A stretch of DNA of 64,000 nt from Camillea tinctor. Its lineage: Eukaryota; Ascomycota; Sordariomycetes; Xylariales; Xylariaceae. The stretch lies in contig MU394058.1 in assembly GCA_022578605.1 (NCBI GenBank), forward strand, positions 909,591 through 973,590. Direction: 5' to 3'. The notes under the pieces are model-generated. The model was not told the DNA's origin. It worked only from the letters and a program-made list of their open reading frames with translations, and searched no databases. The translations under genes and the position numbers were made by a program. Within the stretch, counting starts at the first letter, position 1, and each line of letters starts with the position of its first letter. Below are positions 33,940 to 45,552 of the stretch, piece after piece.

Positions 33940-36900
33940 AGCCCCCCTGGAATAAGGGGGGTTTTTGGGGGACACAAATGCCGCAAGTCTGGATAAGAAA
34001 GTGGGATGAGAGCGGGGGAGAGAAAGAATAGTAGATAAATTGGTTTGATTTTTCATTTACCAGAACCAAATTAAGCGTTTTCTTCGAATAGAAGAGAGTA
34101 GATGGGAAGAAGCTAGAGGGGACGATACGGTGTAGACAGGAGAAGTGATGATAGAACAAGGCAACATAGCAAAGTTATCAGCAGAAACAGAATGACTATT
34201 TCCTCCTCCTTTTTTTACTTATTAGATATGAATTTTAGTGCTTGGTTTTACTTATTACAGCGAAAAATAGGGGATGGGTTTTATGAGAGCGCTCGTACTT
34301 CGGCATGAATTATGATTAGCAGCTTTGATTAGATATTTTTTTTCTTACCTCAAGGATGTTTGGTTGTTTGTTTGATCGTACAGTTATACCTGCTCTTCCA
34401 TCCTCTCTTCTCTCTTTTTTTTTTCTTTTCTTCTCTAGGCCACCGTGAGATGGGTTATTAAGCTGTCTTGTAAGGAGGTAACGCTAATTATGTATCCTGT
34501 ATCCTGTCTCCCTGCTTGGGTTTCTGCTACAAAGAGTCGACCTCATGAATATTTCATACGAACCTAACTTCCTCTCTACCTCCTCCCTTTTTTTCTGGTC
34601 AAAATGAGGATAGGAGGGGATGAGTTAAGAGGGAACCTGTCATGGCGTAATTTTGCTATGGATGATTATGAGTAAGAGGGCTTAGTTACTATTATATATA
34701 TATTTTTTTGTTTCACCTTTGACTGATAGCTGTGCTCGTATGAACCTCTAGGCGAAGAATTTGGGCTTATTGGATTGGGCGAGCAAGAAAGGAAGAAAGA
34801 GAAAGACAAGACTGTTAGTAGGTTTTTTTTTTGGAGGGAAATCAATGCTTTGTCTCGGATATATATCTGATTTCTTTTTCTACATTTCACGCCAGCTCGT
34901 AGCTAGAGAAAAAGGATAGCTAGTGGTTTGACTAAGTTGAGTTGATATTCCTCATATTTTCTTTTCCATTCTTTTGAAAATAGGAAAGGGGGTTCGGTTC
35001 ATAGTGAGGGCACCTAGCTTTCGAATTCATAGGGGTGGTGCTGAAGGTTCATTGGATTGGGTTATCGGTGTCGAACTACCGTCCTGCCTCTTGCAGGAGG
35101 AACAGAGGGCAGGCACATATAAGGTTTTTTTGCTTTTTTACATGTGATAGTAACCACACCTCTCCCCTTTGAGTTTGTTTACGGAAGGTTGATTTTTATA
35201 AACGAGAGTACCCAGATACGTGTTAATCAACCTAACCTAGCTCGTGTAGAAAGTATAACACAATAAGTTGAACCGTCTTTGGCTCTAGATAACGACGCCG
35301 AGAATTATTCCGAAAATTCTAAAATCATGCCTCTGCTCTTCCTACATACAAAAGCTGTATTGTAACATATGTTGGTATTGTAAATTCCCCGCCTGCTTCT
35401 TGAGTGTGTTTTTAATACAACAGACTGTTTAAACAAAAGGGATATAGTATCATCTGGGTTAGAAGCTTCATGGGTAGTGATACGATATGCATGCCATTTT
35501 TGGAAAAGAGTATATGGAGCTGGATATCTTTGATACTAACTTAAACCAATCCTTTGCGTGTGTAAAGAACGTAAGAAAACCAAGGACCGAATGAGGATGA
35601 GGGACAGAACATTGATGTATAGGGGTAAAGAACTAGGCATTGTACTATACCGGTATATTTTGCCTTTATATTCAAGGCTTGGAAGAATCGCTTTAGCAAT
35701 AGGGTATATGAGTGACTGCGTTCTTTATTCGAATCAAGGTTAAGTAGGCGGTCAGTGAGTTTGAATAGCCTTACTGGAGTTTACTTGACTTCTATTACTC
35801 CAAAATATGTTCCCCTTGGCCCCTACCTTTCCGTAGGTTCCTACAATATTATTCTTTGAGTGTTGAAAAGGAGAGGAAGGGTTTATCAGTAGCAGTCATT
35901 ATACTTCTGTTTCTGCTACGAACCCAGTCTCACCGTCTTTCTACTTTCGGTTGTTTATCCAGGAACTGCACTTTACCCCTTCTCCTTTATTCAAATAAAT
36001 AGCTACCTCCCTGGAGAAACGAGAATATCCGGGCCAGATGCCTCTTGTCATGAGTCACGATCATACTGTTGCTACCCTATCTATTCCTTAGTCAGCGCAT
36101 TGGATTTTCTCATGCTGCTGAATTTTACTGTTTGTAATTGATAATACCCGGTAGATTATAGTCATAACAGTAAAGAAACATCATTTTACTGGCATAGTAG
36201 TTATAGGTTGTGTCAAGTTCGTAGCCCTAAGTTGGTAAAAAACCGTTTTTCTGTATTTAGCCTTTCTTTGAATACAGGTAAAGAACTTCCGCAAATGGAT
36301 AATGAGTGATGACTACGACGAGTGTTAGCTTTAAGTGGTACTTTTAGATATCAATATAGGATAATGTAGAAGTCGTGCAATATGGTCAATGACAAATTGC
36401 TGTCTTACAAAGAGATACGGACAGACAAAAATTCCCAAATGAGTGTCGTCAATGGCTACCTGGGCTTTTTGTAGTAGGTGAATGCAACACTTCGATGTTG
36501 TCATATCAGTTGATATTAGCAAAGGCATGTTTCGTTGTAGGATGTATGAAATCCTCGGAGAACGTTGAGATTGGGCGCCAGTCTGGATAGTAGCACACAC
36601 CATATAGAAGCTCTACCCAATTGCGCCGTTGCACTTTCAAGATGGTCCCCTCGTACGATAATTCATAGGTAAAATGCCTGTAGATGAGTTACTCATGCTT
36701 GCTTTCGATGTCAAGTTTATGATATCCGACCATAACGTAATGACGATCAATATATTAGATCGTGGCTCCAATAAGCGCGATTCTATTGCCTTTAAGAGAA
36801 GAATGTATAGGGGTTTTGAATTCCGAGCTGGAGATGCTGACGACTCTCACTATGAGTGCACATCAGCCGCATTGGCGCTTCCTGCCTTCCGCCCCCAAGC

Positions 36901-39900
36901 GGTGTGATGCCGGTGAAATACCTATTGGTTTATCACGCCGGTGGCACTTCTGCGAGCCGCGCAGCTCCCGAAGGCCTAGCCAGCCATGTAAACCAGGTTA
37001 AAGCTTTCATCTATCCAAGCGAGAAAAGCGCAGAGGTGAGCTTTGGAGATCTGGCCTGGAATGCAACGATATGTATGACAGCGCCGAGCATTGGCAGCGT
37101 GAGCGACGCGTGTCCGGCTTGACTTGTTTCACAGTAGCGTCCAACTTCGATTGGCCGGCCTGTCAGCAAAGCCACGACGGTGATGACGACCTCCCCTTCC
37201 GATAATGTAGTCCAGGTAAGGAGGGGAGTACCATCGTACATCCGGAAGTAAGTAAGGGATTATAACCCCCGAAAACAAACAACCTCCTGACTATGTCCGG
37301 GGAAGGGGAGAACGAATGCTAGGCCAGAGCAATCGAAGAATAAGTGACTAATTCCGGATGACGACGGCGAAAACTTTTTGTTTCCCGCATAATTTTCTTG
37401 AAACCAACAATGACGCCCGGTGCCGACGGCTGAAGGATCTTGGTTACCTCCCATGGCAAAAGGTGGCTGATAGGATGAACTTGGCATCACTTTTCTCATC
37501 AGCTCCTGAGATTCTGGAGAATGTGTCTCTCTCCCCCTGGGATAGTCCGGATAGATTAGTCATTCTATCAAAACTACTCCGTATACATTTGACTATACAC
37601 TACATTCCACATTGACATAAGCAATATACGTTTGACGGAGCTATGTGTAGTGTAGAGTAGCTTGTTAAGTGGTTCTGGTTCTGGTTCGGGCGCTAAACAT
37701 CTAAACTCCCCTTGGCTTCCCCCACAGAAGCTATCTGAAGTTTCAACGACTTTCCAAAAAGGGAAAATGAAAACTAGAACTGGAGCTATGATGATCTGTG
37801 AACTTTTGGTCAGTAAGTCTATGTCCTTTCCCTTTGGCCGTCACCTGCAAGTGAGTTAAGATACGGCAATACTTGATTCCATCTGTTTATTGCATGTCTT
37901 AGACTTACACACCCAAAGTCGCCAAAGGTATGTGCAGAATTTTTGTCGAACGGAAATACGGCTCAGTATCATCATGTAGGTAGGTAGCATGTATGACGAC
38001 GATTGGGACCGGAATTAGTAGCGCCCATGCTCCCCCCTGCAAGCGGTAGGACTGCAGAATCCCATCCGGGACTTGACTTGCCTTAAGACTTGTTCACATA
38101 ACAAGATCCTTGCCCCCTATTGCCTGCTGAATAGATTATAGGTAGGGGGTCTTGGATCCTATCTCACAAAAGAACAAGAAAGATGGAGGGAGAGATGGTC
38201 ACGTCATTATCATCAAAATATGTCTCTTTTCCTGCGCGAGGGGGGCTGTCAGTTGGAACTTGTGTATCGTTTCATCGTCCATCATCTGTGAATATCACCC
38301 GGAAGATCGTTAGCAACTAGGGTATACTATAGAGTAACCTAGTTTGGTCTATACATCTAGCTATCTTAAGCTGCGCCACCTTCGACGGACTTGACATGTG
38401 CATTCCCGGACAAGATTGGGTATCTAAGGAATGGAATTGGACGGATTACACCACATTAGACCTCGGAGGGCAACCCGTCCATCCCGTCTCAGATTCGACA
38501 GCGAGCCTTATTTCGACCCTATTATGGCAGATAGCCACAAGCCCCCCTCCCCACCACGAGATGCCTTATCAGGCTGAGACCTCACACCTCATCTCCACTC
38601 TCTTAGATGTGATTGTGAGTCGGACGAAGATGCGGACGAATATTACCCCTGAGCTTGCCTACCTATATACCGCCGCACATCATGCCTGTGCGTGTCTGTG
38701 TTTATGTCTACCTTGTGAGGACCAATGTTCTTCCCACGTGCATTTTCTGCTTTACAATGCTTCCATATCTTAAAATGATCTTCCTCCCCTTTCGTCTCAT
38801 TATGTGTATAATCGCCAGACTCCCCACATACTTCCCACTAGCTACATATACATGCATACGTACAATGTATAATCATTATGTATCATGATATAGAATTAGA
38901 TATCAAAAGCTCCATTCACCGTGATTTGTCAGGGAAAACACTAATGTTTCACCGTGGATGCATTGCAAATTGCCCACTTGGACTTGACTTATCAAGCCAA
39001 GGGAAATACATTAACCTGGGGTCAACAAACAACCCGATAAAGTAGGTAGGCAAGGATGGTGTAAGTGAATATTTATCGGTTCCCAGCACTGACTATCGTG
39101 GTGGTCTAGCCTGCGGGCTGTGGGCCAAGACCTTCTTTTGCTTTTTAGAGGAAGATCCCTGCGAAGAATGCTCACTTACAGTAATTGACCTACCTAAACT
39201 AATAACTGTTATACGAGGCCCCTCTCCTCAAAATGGACGGATGTAGAAAATGACATTCCCTATTTTAGATTCTAGCTCAGCTTCCTCATTACTTTTTTCC
39301 GTGTTGTTGGTTGGTTGGTAAGTCGTGTAGCTTCAGCCACGCCTAGGGGGGGCATACGGACATAGATGTAAGTAAGCAATAGAGGGAAAACCAAGAGAAG
39401 ATGCCTCATCGTTTAATCTCCATGATTACTAGTTGGTGGTGTGGTGTAGTGTAGGGCAGGTTCTCTTTCGCATGCCACTAATCCGCATTCTGCCTAATGT
39501 CTCGGCACTCCAGACGGCAGAGCAGAAACGTAAGTACCTACATGATGCCTCTGGTGGTGTACGAAGGGTGCAGCTGAATGGCTGAATCGGTCCCAGGAAC
39601 GGGTTGGCTGTTCCCTGGCCTCCTTCGGTTATAAGTGACATCGCACGGTGAAACCCAAAGGAGCGTGGGGGGACAGAGAGATCTCAGATACGCTTTTGTT
39701 TTTTCAGGTTCCTCGCTCGCCATTTCACTTGAGTTGAAGTTGTGAGCCTCTATATCATGATATGTAGATAATAGGCAGTGGTGGCATTGCTCTGGGCAAC
39801 GTCGTAGTCTATAATAGCCCCTTGGCACATCAGAAACATCCCGGGGTCTTGCCCTTCCATTGACGAATGACCGAGGCTATGTTTCCAAGCACGGCATCTG

Positions 39901-41372
39901 TACTTTGACCAGACCCAAACGACTTCTGACCTCCCCCACTAGGGTCTTCACACTTTTGTCCGACGAAGGCTATCAAGTGTGATACCGCTGAGTAGGTGGG
40001 AGGTCGCTGTCCACGTCAACAGCCAAGAGTAATATTATTTACGATTGGCCCGAATGGTCAGAAATTGGCCAAGCCCGAAAAGGGCGCCAGGGGGTGTGGT
40101 TTTGGAGGTTCGCAATCAGGGGATATCCTTTGTTTCCATGATCGATGGCACCGCATGCTTTAAATGGACGGCCCAGATATCCAGCCATATGGACTGGCAA
40201 CAGTCTCGGCGGGGACTTGGCTAACCTAGACCTTAAGGCATGGAAAGCATGAAAGTCCTCTTTCATTATACATATCTGCGGGGATCATCAGCAGCCCCCG
40301 GGCACGAAAATATGAGTAAGTGACAAATATGGCTGTAACTCCATGATAAGCTCCAAGCCTTCCCATAGCGTTGCCATAAAGTCTATAGATACCCCATTCA
40401 CAAGCCAAGGTGCAGATCGCGATTCATGGGATGGATAATGGATCCTACGGCCTGGTAATCCTATATGTGACCGATGAATAATAGAAGAGGCCCTTCCTAC
40501 CTACCTACCTACCTACTTACTTCACCTAAGATAGACTACTATAAAACGGCCGGGAAACCCAGCACCCCTTTCTTATATTAATTTCACGTGGTTATAGACT
40601 TTTCTTTGTCTAGCAACAAGTACTCTAGAAGCACCCACCTCTCGAGGTTTCAAACTCTTTCACAAGCTATACAAAGGGTCGAAGAGAACGGATACAACTG
40701 AGCTTTACCCAATCCAGTCGAGGTAGTACCATTCTCCATACTATCCCGTCGTCATCGAGCACAAGTGAGGTGTTCGTTCTACCGTCGCACCGAGGCGGCA
40801 AGTCGAGTCAGGGAGATATAATATTAAACACGAACTAAATCTGTCTTACAAAGAGACTCTGTCATCTATTATATATATCCTGTGGAACGTGTGTTGCGAA
40901 GCACATCGGCCGGGATCCTCGAAATTGTCGTCAGCAGAAAAGTAAGGGGCCAGAGACGAAAAAAAAAGCCAACGAGGCTTCCGCTAGTCTCTCCAGCTGG
41001 GCATCTCCCAGACTATAAGACGAGGCGTGCACGACCAACTGGGCGTTCGGCGGCGCATTTCTTTCCGCTATAGGGAAAGACACCTGCGTTGAGTAATCAA
41101 GTCAACTTGACCTGCGATACCTCCAGCGCATCAATTTACGGTTCTGTCGGTCTCGAAGTTTACTGCGTTTTGACTTGCGGCGCTGGGATTGCAGTCATCC
41201 TCAGCTGAGGTTCAGTTCCCCTAAACCAAGATAGCAGGAGGACATAGCACAGCACCATCAGCTTCGTTATTTATAAACCGCCAATACCTCCCCTCTTGTG
41301 AACGCCACCCGAAAAAACCATTTGAACCGTATTGAGACATAATCGGCAAAAAGAAAGAAAGAAAACGCCATC
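33940..41372. other. Gene-poor region, 7.4 kb
   Basis: Between the Psk1-like gene and the DOMON-b561 gene, both plus-strand. I found no ORF longer than about 125 codons with any recognisable motif on either strand. Scattered frames of 75-125 codons near 36331-37500, 38396-38773 and 39429-39828 look random. The first ~1 kb contains a 6-bp C/G inverted repeat right after the kinase stop (33942-33961) and polyT tracts. A (CTAC)5 run lies at 40497-40516. The last few hundred bases must hold the DOMON-b561 promoter. Candidate contents are long UTRs, non-coding RNA or decayed DNA. Confidence 0.5.
40497..40516. repeat. (CTAC)5 tetranucleotide repeat
   Basis: Five uninterrupted CTAC units in the gene-poor region, followed by TTAC/TTAC. 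Confidence 0.9.
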
Positions 41373-43196
41373 ATGTTGACAAATTCGCGTCTGGCGTCAG
41401 CAGCGCTGTGTAAGTCATTCCTAGCCCACGTTGTTTATTTGTTCGAATAACATGGTCCGGGGGGGTGGGGGGGGGGGGGGCGGCGGGGNNNNNNNNNNAA
41501 AAAAAAAAAAAACCCCAAAATTTTTCAAAAATGCGTGTTGGGGGTCAACAGCGTGGTGTAATTCTTTCCCCCCCCCCTTTTTTTCCTTTTTAAAAAAAAA
41601 ACCCCCCCCCCCCCCCCCCCCCCCCCCCAACATATCCCCGTGAGATCGAAGTGAGATCGGAATACCCAGGCAGTCCCACCCTCACGTCAGATACCACACA
41701 CAATAGAAATAACCCATATCGATACACACCACCAAAGAAACACCACGTGGGAAGCCCAGCACTCACCCACCCACCCCCCTCATCCTAGAACCAAACACAC
41801 CCACCCTCCAATCCCTCCAAACAACCCCCCGCTAACTCCCCCCTTAGCCACCCTCCTAGCCCTCACCCCCCTCACAACCGCCGACCCGGTCTCCTACTGC
41901 CCGGCCGACGAGATATGCTACCAAGTGGGCGTGCCCACGAGCTCCGCCGCGTCGGGGAGCGGGAACATCTACCTGCAGCTGCGGGCGCCGACATCGTACA
42001 CGTGGGTGGCGCTGGGGACGGGGTCGTCGATGACGGGGGCGAACATGTTCGTGCTGTACACGTCGGGCAGCGGGAGCAACGTGACGATCTCGCCGCGGCT
42101 GGGCAGCGGGCACGTGCCGCCGGCGTACGACAGCGCGGCCGACGTCGAGCTGCTGGACGGCAGCGGCGTGGAGGCCGGGGTGATGACGGCGAACGTGCGG
42201 TGCGGGAGCTGCGCGAGCTGGGCCGGCGGCAGCATGAGCCTGAGCGGGTCGAGCACGGACTGGATCGCGGCGTGGCGGGCCGGCGGCGCGCTCGCGTCCG
42301 ACGACGTGCAGGCGAGCATCGAGCGGCACGACGCGCACGATTCGTTCACCTTCGACCTGGCCCAGGCGCAGGTCGACAGCGACGCGAACCCGTATACCGG
42401 GGCGGCGAGCAGTGAGGGGGACACGGCGGCGGGGTCGGGCAGCGGCGCGGGTGCGGCGGCCGGCGCCCCGTGGTACTTGCGCGAGATCCCGGCGCTGGAG
42501 GCGGCGCACGGGATCATCATGGCGGTCGTGATGGTGGTTATGTTCCCGCTGGGCTCGCTGCTGATGCCGGTCTTTGGCAAGTGGTGGTTGCACGGCGCGT
42601 GGCAGGCGGTTGCTTGGCTCGCGATGTGGGCTGGGTTCGCGATTGGTATTGTGCTTGCGCAGCGGACGGGCATTGTAAGTAATAGCTTTTCTTCTCCCTC
42701 TCGCTTTCATTACTTTCTCTGTTGTCTTTCCCCTTTTACCTATTACTTGTTGTCCCCTCCCCCCCTTTTCCTTACCCCTTTTCAACCCTAAACAACTAAC
42801 ACAATGCAGAACTTCACAACGCACCACACCAACCTCGGCACCGCCGTCGTCGCCCTCTTCGGCGTGCAGCCCGCTCTCGGCTACCTGCACCACATGCACT
42901 ACGTGCGCGCACAGTCCAGGGGCGTCGTATCGCACGTCCACGTGTGGTACGGACGAGCGCTGATGATCCTCGGCATTGTGAACGGGGGGCTGGGCCTTCT
43001 GCTCGCGGGGTCGCGGCACGCGCTCGTCGTCGCCTACGCCGTCGTCGCCGCTGTCGTGTTCGTGGCGTACCTTGCGGGGGCGGCCTTTGGCGAGGTGAAG
43101 AAGGCGCGGTCAGGAGGCGCAGTTGTCAATGGCAGGAAGCAGAATGGCGCCTCAATGGAGAATGGGAACGGGAGAGAGAGGAAGGTTAGTGCGTGA
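41373..43196 (+). CDS. DOMON (CDH-type cytochrome) plus cytochrome b561 membrane protein
   Basis: Predicted heme-binding trans-membrane redox protein: a secreted-side cytochrome domain like that of cellobiose dehydrogenase, fused to a cytochrome b561 module. Exons 41373-41409, 41848-42674 and 42810-43196, total 416 aa. Exon 1 (MLTNSRLASAAL) plus the start of exon 2 (STLLALTPLTTA) form a signal peptide, then DPVSYCPADEICYQV. The DOMON part shows IYLQLRAPTSYTWVALGTG and GANMFVLYTS, with a candidate heme Met at about 79 and His at about 176 (AHDSFTFDLAQA). After a Gly/Ser/Ala linker the b561 part has His-bearing helices (EAAHGIIMAVV, WLHGAWQAVAWLA, THHTNLGTAVVALF, VHVWYGRALMILG). Exons 2-3 are very GC-rich. 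Intron 1 contains 10 Ns and homopolymers, so its length is uncertain. Confidence 0.88.
41455..41630. other. Assembly gap with homopolymers inside intron 1
   Basis: Ten Ns (41489-41498) are flanked by polyG on the left and polyA, polyC, polyT and polyC runs on the right. The sequence at about 41533-41569 (GCGTGTTGGGGGTCAACAGC...) reads like an error-laden echo of 41386-41422, the end of exon 1 and its donor site. Treat as unreliable sequence. Confidence 0.8.
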
Positions 43197-44379
43197 GGTG
43201 GATGCGGAAAGAGTAAGAGAAAAGGGAAAGAAAAAGAAAAAGAAAGGGTGACATATGATAGGTATAATGGTTGGTGATGGCATCCTATCTGGCTTTCCTT
43301 TGTTATGCGGCTCGGTTCGGTTCGGCTCGGTAAAGGAAAGGAAACGGAAGGGAAAGGGGGAGACCGGATTATAAGAGATACCTTTATGATCATGTCCAGG
43401 TAAGAGAGGAAAACGTGATTTGAAGTTTCATTATAGATACGAGAGGAAATGGTCGAAAAGGCAAAAAAAGGTTCAGTACTATTTGCTATCCTCGCTGTTA
43501 TATCAGAAAAGGGGCGGATACTAGAAAGATAGATAATATCGTTATGTCTAAGGCTCATAGTATAGGTTACACTATATGAAGTACGCGAGTTAGATACGAA
43601 TTGCAACGTTTTCAGCTCTACTTATAGCCTTTCTGGTTTAGTGTCTCATTCATATAAGCAATCCTATCTTTGTTGATGCTTGCCGTTATATAGATATGTA
43701 TGTTGAAATGTGACCTGCGACCTGTATTATATACCTATTAGTATGGGTGTATACTTTCTTCGTACCCTCACTTGCTAGTGCGTAGCATATGAATCGCATA
43801 TCCAACTCAGAAGAATGCCGTACATGGATATGTACATAATATCAAGGACACATTGGACTATAGTACAACAATTCAAGCAAATATTCGCTGCGGCAGTGTA
43901 AACAAAAGCATGGCGTCCATCACAATGGATATTTGCATAGTGGAAACACCACCATATCGCTAGATGAATCGATGTCGTTGGAGGGGAATTTGGGACCCAG
44001 GTGTTGTAAGATCTTATAATAGAATCTCCACAAACACGTTGAGGCAATCTGGGAGAACAAGAGCGGATGAATCAACCCCTTTTCAGGTGATCGTAATTGA
44101 TGGTGAAGACATTGGCTGTTTAGCCCATAACCCCCGAAATTAAAGTTCAAATATCACGTCCCCCTATCCTCGGATACACACTTGCTATAGTTGTCACTGC
44201 GTTAAAAACTTTGGGAATGATATTGTCCAAGTGATGACAGGTCGCTCGAAACAGGTAGGATAACCAAAAAAAAAAAAAAAGAAGTTCCATCTAGATGGCA
44301 CTCTGAGCATCTACTTTGCCTCCCCCGTAGTATTGCATAATGTTAGATGCTTCCCCCCTAAGACCGAATCGGGTTACAG
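43197..44379. other. Intergenic region between convergent genes
   Basis: About 1.2 kb between the 3' ends of the DOMON-b561 gene (+) and the F-box-like gene (-). AG-rich just after the stop, then AT-rich. No ORF with recognisable content. Confidence 0.6.
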
Positions 44380-45552
44380 CTAGAGCCAACCGATAAATTC
44401 AGGTACGCCACCCCGTAAACTAGGTATTCCATCTAAAGTAACATTCGAGGTAATGGTGAGATTAGTGGTTCTGGTCATAGGGTTTTCGTTCATACATTCC
44501 CCTTTTAGGATCCCAGTTAATTCTAAGTTGGATCGAGTGATGGTCTCGCTGGTGTCTTTCACAGGCAATCCTGCTTTTCTTCTCTTCTCTGTGGTGACAT
44601 CTCTCCACGTGAACGGGTCATAACTTGCGAGTCGGGGCTCGCCGTCACTATCAACAAACGGAAACCGGGCAAGCATATCGGCCATGTTAATGCGCGCACG
44701 TGTGGCTCCGTTGAGTCTGACCTCGAAATCGCCGAATCTCTCGTATAGCATGGCGGCACTTAGCCTGGGCTGTAAGTGGGAGACAAGTCCATAGATGGTC
44801 TGGATGAGAATGTAATTGGACATGGTATGTCCCGCGGCTAGGCTTGGATCTGACGGCGCACCAAGCGCAAAGGTGTCATAATTCGGGATGCACTCTTGCA
44901 GATAAGACCAGGGTGTCAGCTCTGGAGCAAGCCCGAATGGTAAGACGTTGGGTTCGGATGTCGGTAGAAAGTCCATTACCAAGTGCTCAGCAGTGATCCC
45001 AGCTGAATCCTGGCGAGCCAGAGGACCACCCTGAGCAAAGGTCCTGAGAGAGACATCGACGGCGCAAGTTGAAGGCCAATCGTCAAATCCGACAAAGTCG
45101 GGATTGGACCTCTTCACTTCGGCATCAGTCAGTTCTTCGGGAGTTGCGCAAAGTCTGAAGCGGATATAGAGGGTGCGGTAGCGGGGACCCAGGGTGGGCA
45201 GTGATAGCCAGGTCGGCCATATACTGCCATTGTCAAGGCAGAGGAAATCCAAGGCGATATCTTGGGGGCGCGAGGCCATGCGACTCAGGATCTGAACCGT
45301 TTCATCATGGATTTGGTGACTTGTTAGTAGTAGCGGTATGGCGGGATTCGCAAGGGGTTCGGCATCGAACAGAACGCTGGCATATACGTGCCGACTGTAG
45401 TTCAGTTGCCGTCGAAGTGGCGTGATCTTACGCCGCGAGAGTTCTTCTAAAGAGGGCACTGTGGGAACGCGGCGGGGCTGGTAGAGAACGAGCTCGAGGA
45501 TCGCGTCTCTGATCTCACAGGGTAGACCAAGAAATGAAGCTCGAGAGGACAT
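44380..45552 (-). CDS. F-box-like conserved fungal protein
   Basis: Single-exon frame of 390 aa with a true ATG at 45552. The N-terminus (SFLGLPCEIRDAILELVL) resembles the short F-box-like motif that opens a large family of fungal proteins; LLLTSHQIHDETVQIL follows at the expected spacing. The rest (for example YRTLYIRFRLCATPEEL, MSNYILIQTIYGLVSHLQP, FEVRLNGATRARINM) has no domain I recognise. Role unknown; a ubiquitin-ligase adaptor is only a guess from the N-terminus. The length, even composition and coding-like codons support a real gene. It is divergent from the ATP synthase gene. Confidence 0.78.
   Translation of the reverse strand: MSSRASFLGLPCEIRDAILELVLYQPRRVPTVPSLEELSRRKITPLRRQLNYSRHVYASVLFDAEPLANPAIPLLLTSHQIHDETVQILSRMASRPQDIALDFLCLDNGSIWPTWLSLPTLGPRYRTLYIRFRLCATPEELTDAEVKRSNPDFVGFDDWPSTCAVDVSLRTFAQGGPLARQDSAGITAEHLVMDFLPTSEPNVLPFGLAPELTPWSYLQECIPNYDTFALGAPSDPSLAAGHTMSNYILIQTIYGLVSHLQPRLSAAMLYERFGDFEVRLNGATRARINMADMLARFPFVDSDGEPRLASYDPFTWRDVTTEKRRKAGLPVKDTSETITRSNLELTGILKGECMNENPMTRTTNLTITSNVTLDGIPSLRGGVPEFIGWL

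Noticed and set aside
41856..43019. 387-codon minus-strand ORF opposite the DOMON-b561 gene
   Set aside because: Arg/His/Pro-rich antisense shadow of GC-rich coding sequence and it crosses the sense-strand intron.
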